A stretch of DNA of 64,000 nt from contig DF239038.1 of NCBI GenBank assembly GCA_000507305.1, positions 372,001 through 436,000 of the forward strand, written 5' to 3'. Position 1 is the stretch's first letter. Each line of letters begins with the position of its first letter. A program made the position numbers and the translations under genes. The notes under the pieces were generated by a model, which had not been told where the DNA came from, made no database searches, and was given only the letters and a program-made list of their open reading frames with translations. This stretch comes from Breviolum minutum Mf 1.05b.01 (taxonomy: Eukaryota; Sar; Dinophyceae; Suessiales; Symbiodiniaceae). This document shows positions 1 to 9,645 of the stretch, piece by piece.

Positions 1-597
1 CCCAGTAACAGTGGCAAGTAAAGGTTTACAAAGATCCCCTAATAAAAATGTAATTCTTTGGGTGGTGACTGTTACTGAGATTGGACTAGGGGAAGCATCT
101 CAATAAAGTTCAATATATTTTGTTAAGATATATACTTAGGTTAGTAAGTAAATTCAATAAGTTGTCAAATCAACATCAACAACAATCCAAATTATCCAAA
201 TTCAAATATTTTCCAGGAGCGGCGATGTCTTTTGGTGACCACCACCCGTTTTCGTCTCTTTTTCCTGGGTTTTGATGAAGATGCCACATCTATGCCAAGC
301 AAATCGGATTCTCGCCTGGGGAAACAATCGTAGAAAACCTGGGCGCTGAAAATTGCCAATTGGAGGCGTCCATGACAGATCCATGGGACGAAGGATGTAA
401 TGTGCCGACAGTTTTAGTTGATTTTGTTGGGTAAATTAGTTGGTGAAATGTACCAGTTCTGTGGGATTCTATGGCAAATAAACGATGGATTCAAAGAATT
501 GAATTATCTATATATACGGCGTATCAATTTTCGAGATTGACGAGTGAGCAAATCGCCTCATATAGTCCACCATGATTTTTTGTTCAGAGGTTTCTAC

Positions 598-739
598 GAT
601 GCAGGGCTTGGGAAGGTTGGGGTTGTCGAACACATCTGGACCAAGGATTATCAACGATCAACAAAAAACAACGTGATTTCGGCTTGGGGTACTAGAAGTC
701 AAGCAAAGAGATGTTGTTCCAACATTTTTGATCCTTTTT
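598..739 (+). CDS. candidate internal exon, unknown protein
   Basis: An open frame follows a possible acceptor (TGTTCAG) and reads GFYDAGLGKVGVVEHIW and onward with ordinary amino-acid variety, while the other plus frames contain stops. It stops at a possible GT donor just before a family E hairpin element. I do not recognise the protein. It could be chance openness; the case rests on composition and position only. Confidence 0.28.
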
Positions 740-746
740 GTGTATT

Positions 747-842
747 ACCCATATAGGATCCATGTATGGCATATTTACCTAGGTTTGGTTGATTTTTGAG
801 GTAAATGTAGATGAATATACCATACACAGATCCTATGGGTTA
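747..842. mobile_element. MITE family E copy (hairpin)
   Basis: Inverted repeat with arms around CATGTATGGCATATTTACCT and its complement, and outer ends ACCCATATAGGATCC / GGATCCTATGGGT. No coding capacity. Other copies are at 6488, 17789, 19346, 28631, 35672, 44487 and 50432. Confidence 0.75.
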
Positions 843-1023
843 TATCAACTAGGACAATCTCCCTTTCACGTGATTCACGTGTTGCATTACTTAAACAAAA
901 AGTCATTTCCTTGCGTTCAACCATGAAAAAATGTGCCTTTCTGTCTTCCTGTGTTTTTAGTGTTTGATGTCACAAGTTTACCCTATGGGACTGTTCCCAG
1001 GAGGGTATTGATCGGCACAGCAA

Positions 1024-1143
1024 TACTGTTGATGGTTCAGAAATCCAAACAACCACCTGGGATGGTGCTAAAACCCCTATAAAGGATGGGATAAACTACC
1101 AACCTCAACTGGTGAACGCCGGATTTCTGAACCATCAACAGTA
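1024..1143. mobile_element. MITE family A copy
   Basis: Terminal inverted repeat TACTGTTGATGGTTCAGAAA with a complementary right end finishing CCATCAACAGTA. The interior carries the family motif GGGATAAACTACCAACC. Non-coding. The ends carry GT and AG just inside the terminus. Confidence 0.85.
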
Positions 1144-1145
1144 GC

Positions 1146-1344
1146 ATGCCAAGGATATGTATTTGCTTTCCAACGTTCGCGATATGCGTCTCTCGGACCA
1201 CAGAAGTTGCGCTGGTGGAAAGGGCTTTCTTGGATGCTACTGCCAAATTGAAACACACAGGAAATGTAATGGGAACTTCCCCGAAATTGGTAGAAGCACC
1301 GATGTTTTACGTACAATTTCGCTGTGGTGCCAAAAGACTAGGGG
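1146..1344 (+). CDS. candidate exon directly right of a family A element
   Basis: An open frame starts within three bases of the right end of the family A element and reads RTTEVALVERAFLDATAKL, then KHTGNVMGTSPKLVEAPMF. The composition is protein-like. No known domain was recognised, and the 3' limit is uncertain. The overlapping minus frames are also open, so strand is inferred from the general plus bias of the window. Confidence 0.33.
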
Positions 1345-1719
1345 TATCAGTTCTGGTACATTGCAGGATCGCAATTTGTTTTTTGAGTCCAATTATGTCC
1401 TTTTCGTGCAAAAAAAGTGAGACCCTTTTGAAACCTTTTGTTTTATGTTGAAGTCATCACAATTAACAGAAAAAACATCAGGGAGTTTGACCATATAAAA
1501 AAGGATGAGTTACAGTATATGTCAATGCTCATTTTGGTAGGGATGATGACCAAACCAAGAGACCTAAAAATTCCATAAAATCCTCGGAAGCCCAGGATCT
1601 ATTCACCGTGCGGTGTTTTCAACCAGGACAAATTGAAACGTCGTGAAGTGGGGGGACGAAAGGAAGCTCTTGGATGAAGGGAACACTTTCCGAAGATTCC
1701 ATCAATTGAAAGAAACAAT

Positions 1720-1813
1720 TACCCTCCAGGGAATTAACATATCCCACCTGGGGAAAAGGAAAATTATCTTCAAAATGCCATTTTTGGAGGATATGTTAAT
1801 TCCCTGGAGGGTA
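1720..1813. mobile_element. MITE family C copy (long hairpin)
   Basis: Near-perfect palindrome: ACCCTCCAGGGAATTAACAT on the left and its complement ending CCCTGGAGGGTA on the right, with a short asymmetric centre. A close relative lies at 18022-18115. Confidence 0.85.
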
Positions 1814-1974
1814 CACCCCTGAAATCCAACATATAGATACCAAAAATGATGGTTCGGAAAATGCATGTCCTTTCAACCAAGGCGATTTTGGGTATCTATG
1901 TCAGATTTCACGGGGGGGTAGGAGCGGCCTGAACTTGAAAAAACATCACATTGGTTGGTAGTTGGGGGATGCTA

Positions 1975-2086
1975 CCTTTAATGGCAACCAGAAATCCGGC
2001 AAACTCACTAGTTGAGGTTGGTAGTTTATCCTATTTTTTTTCTACATCTTTTTGCTAATGTCCGGTATTTTTGTCCATCAACAGTA
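1975..2086. mobile_element. degenerate MITE family A copy
   Basis: Retains the family A interior GTTGAGGTTGGTAGTTTATC and the right end CCATCAACAGTA. The left end is eroded. Confidence 0.55.
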
Positions 2087-2169
2087 TGATGGGCCGGGTG
2101 ATGTGATAAGAAATTCAATTGATTCAGTTTGCTTCGGTGCTTCAAGATGAGACCATTGACCCCTGAAAG

Positions 2170-2245
2170 TCTTGGGAATTGCAACTTTTTGGAGATTTGT
2201 TCAATCCAAAGTGGGGCACCACCACCACCACAACAGCAACACCGG
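2170..2245 (+). CDS. exon upstream of a family B intron-like element
   Basis: After an AAAG acceptor, 25 codons plus one base read WELQLFGDLFNPKWG and then a Thr-rich run. The frame is closed upstream by TGA, consistent with an exon start here. The exon ends at G|GTGGTGG, the first base of a family B element. Splicing out bases 2246-2345 joins the spare G to AA, giving GAA (Glu), and continues in frame into 2346-2464. Protein family not recognised. Confidence 0.5.
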
Positions 2246-2345
2246 GTGGTGGCAACTCAAAGATTTTTTATTTTCACCCCGAAAATTGGGGAAGATGAAC
2301 CCATTTTGACTAATATTTTTCAAAGGGGTTGAAACCACCAACTAG
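2246..2345 (+). mobile_element. family B element acting as a 100-bp intron (introner candidate)
   Basis: Begins GTGGTGGCAACTC and ends CCACCAACTAG, so it carries its own GT donor and AG acceptor in its inverted ends. The interior has the family motif TTGGGGAAGATGAACCC. It lies precisely between two coding-like segments whose frames join when it is removed. Confidence 0.75.
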
Positions 2346-2464
2346 AACAACAACAGCAGGAACAACAAGAAGAAGAAGAACAACAACAATTTTCCCCAAA
2401 AAACCCTGTCACAAAATCAAAACACCTGCCCTTCCATACCCGGATACTCTCTATGACTTCCTAA
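2346..2464 (+). CDS. terminal exon, Gln/Glu-rich C-terminus
   Basis: Starts directly after the CTAG end of the family B element. In the frame set by the upstream exon it reads EQQQQEQQEEEEQQQFSP, then KNPVTKSKHLPFHTRILS, and stops at TAA. The Q/E run comes from a CAA/GAA repeat, so part of the signal is low complexity, but the following 20 residues are not. The two other frames are also open here for some distance, so the choice depends on the splice join. Confidence 0.5.
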
Positions 2465-3251
2465 AGGATCCGTCAATTTCTATGCCTTTTGTGGGACATC
2501 GATGCGAATGTTGGTATGGAGATGATTATCTTTGAAAGCACCTCAAGAAGAAGATACTTTCAAGAGGCGCCAGCAGCGTCAATGGCGATGGTCGTCAGTT
2601 TATTACCTACTCCCCGTACCCGGTACCCCTGACAATAGAGAGCTAGTTCCAGTTAATACCATGTTACACAAATCTCATGATGTTTACAATTGTTTAACTG
2701 GAACTAATCAAGTCAAATAATCAAGATTTACAAAAAACATCCAGATAAATAGCCAAGTTTAAGTTTTAAGTGGGGGGTTGCCAAAATGTGGGTGAAAATA
2801 TCCGTTCATTTTTTTTTGATGAAAGGGATCCGTTTTTCAACCTTCATGGATTCCACTGTGAACCTAAATATCACATTTTTTTATCCAAGGAAAGTGCATC
2901 TGAACCAAACCTCCATGTGTTTGGTTTCTTTAAACAAATCCAGGGTGTATCATCAATGCCATGAACAAGAATGAGTTGTAATATAGTCCCCTCCTTTCCC
3001 AGTGTAGGATATTTGATCGTCGCCTGGGAAGGTAAGTAGATCTTACACCCCTGAAGTTTAACATGGTTCACTTGAAAATCAAGCCGTGAAAAAGGAGATT
3101 CCGAACTTGGAAATCATGATTTTCAGTTTGTTAAACTTTGGGGGTGTACCGTACGGTGTACCCATTTTGATATTCAACTAGATGTAGGTAATTTTTCATC
3201 ATACATGGATCCTGTCAGCTTTATTATGTAGAACCGCCACCTTCACAGCAT

Positions 3252-3386
3252 CATAGGGAAAATGGTGAGGGCCCCTTAATCAACCCCATATACACCTTAT
3301 ATCAACTGGGTATTTATTGGGTCCCAATCATCATTTAAAGGACAGAGGGGGACCGTGGGCCCCCATCATTATCATTTTCCCTATGA
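3252..3386. mobile_element. MITE family I copy
   Basis: Ends CATAGGGAAAATGG and TTTTCCCTATGA are inverted. The interior has CCCATATACACCTTATAT and TATTTATTGGGTCCCAATC. Relatives are at 13393, 15201 and 27806. Confidence 0.7.
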
Positions 3387-3406
3387 GAGAATAAAAAACA
3401 GCTCCA

Positions 3407-3606
3407 ACCCACAGGATCCATGGAACTGGTATATTTACCTACTAATGTACCATAAAAATCAATCATTCATGTACCCTAAGGATCATTGGACCCTCCAACG
3501 GAAGGGTTCAAAAACCTGTATGACGCAGGCGTAGGGTCCTCAAAATGACGCCAGTTTTGAGAGGTCAGCATACTTAGGGTAGGTAAATATACCAGATATG
3601 ATATGG
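3407..3606. mobile_element. MITE family E copy interrupted by a family F element
   Basis: The left half runs from ACAGGATCCATGG to CATGTA and the right half resumes at TAGGTAAATATACC. The 110 bp between them are a complete family F element. The uninterrupted arrangement CATGTAGGTAAAT can be seen at 17850-17870. Confidence 0.75.
3472..3581. mobile_element. MITE family F nested in family E, TA target duplication
   Basis: Inverted ends CCCTAAGGATC and CTTAGGG. Flanked on both sides by TA where the intact host element has a single TA, so the insertion shows a TA target-site duplication, as in Tc1/mariner-derived (Stowaway-like) MITEs. Confidence 0.8.
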
Positions 3607-3616
3607 ATGCTATGAT

Positions 3617-3731
3617 CATGTTGATGGCTGAAATCCGGCTGACCAGTTGAGGTTGGTAGTTGAAATCCCATTATTTTCACAGTTTTGTACATACCAGGTG
3701 GCCGTTTGGGATATGTCTTCCATCAACCGTA
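3617..3731. mobile_element. MITE family A copy
   Basis: Left end GTTGATGGCTGAAATCC, right end CCATCAACCGTA (usual AG mutated to CG), interior GTTGAGGTTGGTAGTTGAAA. Abuts a coding-like segment on its right. Confidence 0.75.
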
Positions 3732-3982
3732 CCAACCCCAACCTTGCCGCTGTACGCCTGTACGCCCGTTGTACCTGCCGTTGGAAGGCCTTGCGTCGAG
3801 TGCCACGAGAGCGCAAAAAACTGACTGGTGAGGATCCGACGGCACCTGTGATCAGGCCGTTTTGGGGGTCGCCCCGAAGGCGGAAAATTAGGTTAAATCC
3901 ATCATATGCACCCGTGGAGGCCCTGGAGATTAAGATGGAACATGCTGTAATCATGGAGGTTTTGGAAATGTTTGAAAGATAA
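3731..3982 (+). CDS. candidate terminal exon, basic protein
   Basis: An 83-codon stretch from the family A boundary to TAA reads LAAVRLYARCTCRWKALRRV, then PRERKKLTGEDPTAPVIRPF, then an Arg-rich stretch and the C-terminal VIMEVLEMFER. It is much more GC-rich than its surroundings. The opposite strand is also open for 133 codons, so strand is not certain. No family recognised. Confidence 0.42.
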   Translation, partial: TNPNLAAVRLYARCTCRWKALRRVPRERKKLTGEDPTAPVIRPFWGSPRRRKIRLNPSYAPVEALEIKMEHAVIMEVLEMFER

Positions 3983-4143
3983 TGTTCCTTTCTAACTGGG
4001 TGATTTGTAGGTTCCATGTTAGTCTTCCAGGGTGTAACTTAATAACCCTAGGGATCCTGGCTCACCTTGTCAAAGCATGAGGAAGGGTTGTCCAATCGCC
4101 GAAAAAAACTGTTTTTGTTCCATGCTCCCATTCTCAGAAGGTG

Positions 4144-4275
4144 ATTGTTGATGGTTCAGAAATCCGGCCAGCGGCTACCCAGTTGGGGTTGGTAGTTGAA
4201 ATCCCATGATTTGCAAGGTTTTATACCACCATCCAAACGGTGGTTGGCCCTGGGATTTCTGAACATTCAACAGTA
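4144..4275. mobile_element. MITE family A copy
   Basis: Left GTTGATGGTTCAGAAATCC, right GATTTCTGAACATTCAACAG. The interior carries CACCATCCAAACGGTGGTTG, a second small hairpin shared with the copy at 19118 and the fragment at 39897. Confidence 0.8.
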
Positions 4276-4474
4276 GTTTGGAATTTCACACAACCCTTAA
4301 ACAGCACCTGAAAATTGATGCGATTCCGGTGGAAGACAAGCCTTTCCTTTGATCCTTTTTGGATTTTGGATATTTTTGCCTATTTTCAGTGGCTTTTGCT
4401 CGGTAGTCAAATTGAATCGCTCTACCTGAGGTTGATGTGCTAGTCCAGTTGGTGTTGGCCATGGGATAATATAT

Positions 4475-4576
4475 TACCCTCCGGTAAACTAGCTGGCTGG
4501 AAAATCCCCATTTTCAACACAGAATACATCTTCGAAAGGTTCATGTTCCATTTCCATGTTTGTTTACCAGAGGGTA
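4475..4576. mobile_element. MITE, family C/D-like (GGTAAACTAG subtype)
   Basis: Inverted ends TACCCTCCGGTAAACTAG and GTTTACCAGAGGGTA with fold-back arms. Related fragments occur near 43700. Confidence 0.6.
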
Positions 4577-5242
4577 ACATGTTTGGGGAAAAAAACCTGT
4601 CCATTTCAAGCAAACTCAGCTACTTGATGCTTTCAATCCATTTGCATCCATTTGAAATATAGTCAAATTGGATCATCTCCCTATGAAATGAGTGAAGCGT
4701 AGGAGGAAAACGATGGTTATCCTCCAGGGAACGAGGAGACATCTCCCAACCAAATGGGAAAAGGAAAATCATGAGCTCAAAAGTACCAAACAGGGATATG
4801 GGACAGTTTTCTTGAGGGTACACCCTGGAAAATTAACATTTTGAACCCAAACACGTGGAGGTTTGGTTCAGATGCTTTTTAATTTTCAATGGGTGATTTT
4901 AACACCCCTCCCTGAACGAACAGCGATTTTACCACTGCAAATCGATGGTTGGTGAAGATGCAATTTATTTTTTGGGATTTCGGTCCATTTTCAATGGAAA
5001 ACTGTTAGTACAGGGGGAGTTTTAGCACCTGCACCTGCAAGAAGAAAGATGATGATGGTCCGGCCTCCAATCATGCAGAAAAAGATGAGATTGAACTGAA
5101 AGTATCGATTAATGGTCTTGCCACATGAGCATCAGTTCACCCCAGTTGGTTGGGTTAAGTTATATATGAAATACAAACCAGTTACAGTATATAGGGATTA
5201 CTAAGCTCCCTGTTAACCAACCAGTATGGAGAGGTGAAATCA

Positions 5243-5347
5243 TACTGTTGATGGCTGAAATCCTGCACCACCTGGAATGTATAAAACCCTGTAAATACTG
5301 GGATAAACTACCTATCAACTGGTGCAGGATTTCTTCCATCAACAGTA
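5243..5347. mobile_element. MITE family A copy, intact
   Basis: Near-perfect inverted repeat: TACTGTTGATGGCTGAAATC...GGTGCAGGATTTCTTCCATC, ending AACAGTA. The interior is AAAACCCTGTAAATACTGGG. Confidence 0.85.
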
Positions 5348-5403
5348 GGGAGATTTCAGCAGCAGCTCCAGCAGCTCCCAGATGGACTGAGTTAAACACC
5401 TAG
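5346..5403 (+). CDS. possible mini-exon between family A and family B elements
   Basis: The 58 bases between the AACAG end of a family A element and the GTGG start of a family B element form an open frame, REISAAAPAAPRWTELNT, followed by TAG formed at the element junction. A second frame gives a Gln-rich reading. Very short, so weak on its own; its interest is the exact fit between two GT/AG-ended elements. Confidence 0.25.
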
Positions 5404-5508
5404 GTGGTCGTTTCAAATGCTTTTTATATGTTCACCCCGATCCTTGGGGAAATGATCCAATTTGACTTCCGCATATTTTTCAGCTGGGTTGGTGAAAAAC
5501 CACCACCT
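5404..5508 (+). mobile_element. family B element (GT...AG)
   Basis: Starts GTGGTCGTTTCAAATG, ends ACCACCACCTAG, interior CTTGGGGAAATGATCC. Confidence 0.8.
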
Positions 5509-5878
5509 AGAAACCCACTTGAGATGAGGGTTTGGCCAAACATCGAGTTGTGAATGTTTCTCTCATCACGGATCGTCACGGTAGCTCCTATTTGTGGCAT
5601 ATCTTGGTTACTTGATAACATAGTCTCATTACGACTTAATTATACATATGACATAACATGCCATTTACCTTGGTGGCAATTCGGATATATGATGTCTTAT
5701 ATGAATCCCATACCATTCGTGTATGTTATAGTTATCTATATTCGGTTGTTTTTAGTGGAAAAATGTGACAAATGTGGGTAAATATACCATCCATGGATGC
5801 TATGGTGATAGTAATACATCCATCTTTTCCCACAACAAGCCTACTCTTTGGGCTCTTTGGGTATCAAGTAGAAATTGC

Positions 5879-6037
5879 AGATGTCCTGTGGATTTGGGGT
5901 AGATTTCGACCGATCGGCCCGCAGGCGGAATGCCAAGGGCATCACTGGTTCTGTGAAGGGTATTTGGGAAGTGGGCATTAATCCTGAGACGACGCTTGGG
6001 TCCTCGCGCAAATCTGTGTCGTCACCGCGGTTCTTTT
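5879..6037 (+). CDS. candidate exon
   Basis: An open, GC-richer frame reads VDFDRSARRRNAKGITGSV, then KGIWEVGINPETTLGSSRK. It is preceded by possible acceptors (GCAG at 5876 and GTAG at 5899) and followed by a T-rich tract. Unknown protein. Confidence 0.32.
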
Positions 6038-6279
6038 TCTTTACTCACCTGTTTTTGTGGAATGATTGGAAAAAGTGTCAACCACATCCCAATGGACATT
6101 TCTTCATTCGATACATGTGTTTATTCAAAAATGGCTTTTCGCGCGTCATACAGGTTCATTTTGAGGAACCCAATAAACACCCGTGCATCATACAGGTTCA
6201 GGGCCCCCTCACAAGGTCCCAGCTGATTCTTAGGGTAGATTCCAGCCACCAACATCACCAACCTCCAAAAAGCCATACC

Positions 6280-6418
6280 TACTGTTGACTGTTGAGGGTT
6301 CAGAAATCCCATTCCCAACCACCTGGGATGGTGCTAAAACCCTTGTAAATAATGGGATAACTACAGTATAACCTACCAACCTCAACTGGGGAGTTGGTCC
6401 CGGATTTCTGATACCGTA
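6280..6418. mobile_element. MITE family A copy
   Basis: Left TACTGTTGACTGTTGAGGGT (an extra ACTGTTG), interior CCACCTGGGATGGTGCTAAA, right GGATTTCTGATACCGTA. The right terminus has diverged. Confidence 0.7.
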
Positions 6419-6487
6419 GCTTTGGAATGGATCCAACAATCCTGAGATGTGAGGAAGCCCCCATGACGCTACGCAGGATATGTTGAA

Positions 6488-6590
6488 CCCGAAGGATCCA
6501 TGGGACTGGCATATATTCACCTACATGAAAGGTTGATTTTGTATGGTAAATGTAGGTAAATATACCAGTTTGATAAATCCAATGGGGTTG
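6488..6590. mobile_element. MITE family E copy
   Basis: GGATCCATGGGACTGGCATA, then GGTAAATGTAGGTAAATATA, ending in a diverged complement. Confidence 0.65.
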
Positions 6591-7117
6591 AATAACAGTC
6601 ACAAGTCTATTGGGATAGTCTGAGGGAAATGGAACATGAATCAGGACGAACACAAAGTTTAGTTTTTATAAGGAAATTCTCCTTCAGGGATATCCAGGTC
6701 GCTGAAACGATCGTACTTGACTCAGATCATGTTGCCAAAACAAAAACAGCAAAACATCCTGAATTCACCAATAAAACCCACTCTGTTGTTTTGTGTTGTG
6801 AAATTACACACAAAAAGAGAACTTAAACTATACCAAGTGCTAGAGTAGTATTACAGTAGTTTCTAAAGGCTTGGGTTTTTGTTTGTCAAAAACCCATGGT
6901 GTTGTTGGTTTTGTCCACAAAAAATCCTCCAATGAATCAGAACCTCCTCCGGTCGAGGATTGCTTCGATCTTAGAGACCTGCCAAGTACGTCGTGGTGGT
7001 ATTCCATTGGTATCTGAGCATCCGTTGAGAAAATTACGTCGTTGGATGACCAAACAAAAAAGGCGTCAAAAACGCTTGTTTTTGATTCATGCCTGAGAGA
7101 GGTACCAAGTAAAAACA

Positions 7118-8000
7118 AGACTCCGGAAAGACCTATGCAGTGAAGTTGAAAATTCCTCCCACCCAGGATGGCAGTGGCAAATGAAGGTTTAGGTTGGGAT
7201 TTGTGACCCTAAAAATGTTAAACTGTTTCATGTCATCCTGGTGGTGACGATCCTCGGTGCGGGGTAGATCCAAATTATATATGGAAAATTCATGGAAATT
7301 CCTCCCACTTTGTGTTTTATCAATCAGTTTGGTTTTCCAGTTGTACTTTTTTGGATATGACACTGGGTGACGGTGAGTTTTCACAGGTGGGTCCCATTGA
7401 TGGGGAGACATGTGAAAAAACCGGACCCAAAATCAAGCAAATTCACCAACATATATATATATATATTCCGGGCGAATCAAAACCCTGGGAACTATAGGCT
7501 GAATAATCCATTCACTTTTCCGAAGGGAACCCTACTGCCCTACTGTTGATGGAAATAGTTGGGTACACCAACGTTCAAGATTAGTAGGGGTTCTTTTTGG
7601 ATGAGACAAGATTGATTTATGGAGTTGCAAGTGTCCAACTTCAATTCCTGGGAAGAGGGAAGAGTCTTGACTATGCCTTGTCCCTTAATTTTCGGATGTC
7701 CAAGATCAATAGTGCTCAAGGGCTGAGTTTGTGCAGCAGGATGAAAACTGCCAACAGATTGTTTGAGGTGATTGATGCCTATCATTTCATAGATCCAACC
7801 AATAATGACATCAGTCCATAGACCCAACCGATCATATTCTATGTGTTATATATTGTTGACGCTATCCTTTGATATTTGTTTCTGTCCTCATATCCAACCA
7901 TCTTGCTACGAAATAAACAGCAAAAGGTCTTAAATTTCCATGAAATTCGTTCAGATGAAAGTTCCACTTGTTTTTTTTTCATATGTTCAGGGGCGAAATC
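7118..8000. other. mostly non-coding interval
   Basis: Contains a (TA)n tract near 7450 and a solitary family A end (TACTGTTGATGG at 7541). An open but ambiguous region at 7597-7821 reads on both strands, so I do not call it as a gene. Confidence 0.5.
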
Positions 8001-8005
8001 GCTGT

Positions 8006-8121
8006 TACCCTCCCCAAAACCAACATGATACCAACATGTCCCCTGAAAATGGGCCATCCCGAAAGGAAACTAGTCTTACAACCATCAATTTTCAGGGGCT
8101 ATGTTAGTTTCAGGGAGTGTA
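8006..8121. mobile_element. MITE family D copy
   Basis: TACCCTCCCCAAAACCAACA on the left, TATGTTAGTTTCAGGGAGTG on the right, and CCCCTGAAAATGGGCCATCC inside. Confidence 0.8.
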
Positions 8122-8143
8122 CTGCAACCTTCTCACTCAAATG

Positions 8144-8246
8144 CCCTCCCCAAGTGTAACATAGCCCCTGAAAATATACCTTCCCAATAGGAAAGTAGTC
8201 TTTCAACCACCATTTTTCAGGGGGCTTTGTTAAACTTCGGGGTGTA
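8144..8246. mobile_element. MITE family D copy
   Basis: CCCTCCCCAAGTGTAACATA on the left, TTAAACTTCGGGGTGTA on the right. Lies 22 bp from another family D copy and is not identical to it. Confidence 0.75.
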
Positions 8247-8249
8247 ACC

Positions 8250-9345
8250 CCAACCCCCTCTCCCCACTTTCCTTCTCACAGGTCGTTGTGTTTTATCTGA
8301 GGTCAGTGTTTCCTTTGTACATACAACGGGCCTTGCGAATATCATGAGCAAACGTTTGTCACTCCTGGTTCTCACAAGATGTAGTCTTACAGTGCCTTAG
8401 ATGCTGTAGGTTGGGGTGGTGGATGAGATGGGCTTGAACTCCAAAATAAAACGATTGAGAAGGTAATCTGACCCCATTGATGAACACAGGATCCTTTTTG
8501 AATTTAAATTTCGCAGATGACATGGGATATTGAATTTCTATGAGACAAGTAATGATATTGTTCGGTTGAAAGATGGGAAGCGATTTGATATGACATGATA
8601 CTAGTATCAAGAGGTCAGGGACCTTTTTTTTGTACTGAAGCATGATATTCTCGTTGGGCAAACAACCTTGTGTTAGGAGTTTCCATGGTGATGAAGTATA
8701 GAAGCATCATATAACGGATGGCTGGAAACGCCTTAAGTGCGAGGTGTTGTGGGTGCCTGAGGGTTGATGATAGATGATGAAGGTTGATTATTGTGACTTC
8801 AGGTTTTATTCACTTCAGAAGTTCCTCCATAGACTGATAAGACTAGCCTGCCCTGGTTGTGAACACATGAAAGCTGCCAAAGGGACACCTACCAGGCATC
8901 TTCCTTTGTGTTTTTTTTTGTTTAAGATGGTGCACTGGCAACGGACGTCGAATCTCAAACAGACTCAAAAACAGGGGAAAATTATATGAAACGATATGCT
9001 ATGACAACGACCAGTGATCAACAAATATGACTGAATTTGCTACTCAACTTGAAATCCTTTATCAAAAGAAAACTTGTTTGTTTATTGACGTTTATGTATT
9101 TCGCCGTGGGGTTCACACATTTTAACGCAACTTTTCCAGAGGTTCTTTGTGTGACTTGTTGACCCCGTTGACCACAAGAAGCATTGAAAACCCGTTGGCA
9201 TTGGACTCTTCCGGGCCAACGATATCAGCTCACCCGAAAAAATGGTGATGGTTTACCCAGCGAAAAAATCCCCGAAACATTCAGCTCTAGGATTTTTTCC
9301 CGCCATGGGAAGATTGGAGGCCCCTAAGAATCATCCGTTTTTTTA
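8250..9345. other. interval without a supportable gene
   Basis: AT-rich sequence with no clear element ends. An open stretch at 8774-8989 is short and lacks splice support. I see nothing firm here. Confidence 0.4.
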
Positions 9346-9349
9346 AAGA

Positions 9350-9645
9350 ACAGCCCCCCCAGCTTAGGAAGTCCCATTTCCAGATGCGGAACATTGGGGG
9401 TAGAAAAGATTTCCAGATACCCCCCCGAAACATTTAACGAATGTCCCCTGAAAAGAAATCATTTTTAAAAAGGACATGTCATCTTCCAACCATTACTGTA
9501 ATTTTCAGGAGATACTGTTGATGGAAGAAATCCAAACAACCACCTGGGATGTGTAAAAACCTTGAAAATAGCGGGATAAACGGGATAAACTACCAACCTC
9601 AACTGGTGAACACCGGATGTTCGTTAGTTTTTCAAGGGGTGTATC
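9350..9645. mobile_element. composite: family A copy nested in a D-like copy with an outer hairpin
   Basis: The outer segment contains ATTTCCAGATGCGGAACATT and AAAGATTTCCAGATAC. It is followed by a D-like arm (GAATGTCCCCTGAAAA...ATTTTCAGG), then a family A copy from 9513 (TACTGTTGATGGAAGAAATC), after which the D-like arm resumes (TTCGTTAGTTTTTCAAGGGG). The same composite occurs at 52293-52590. Confidence 0.7.
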
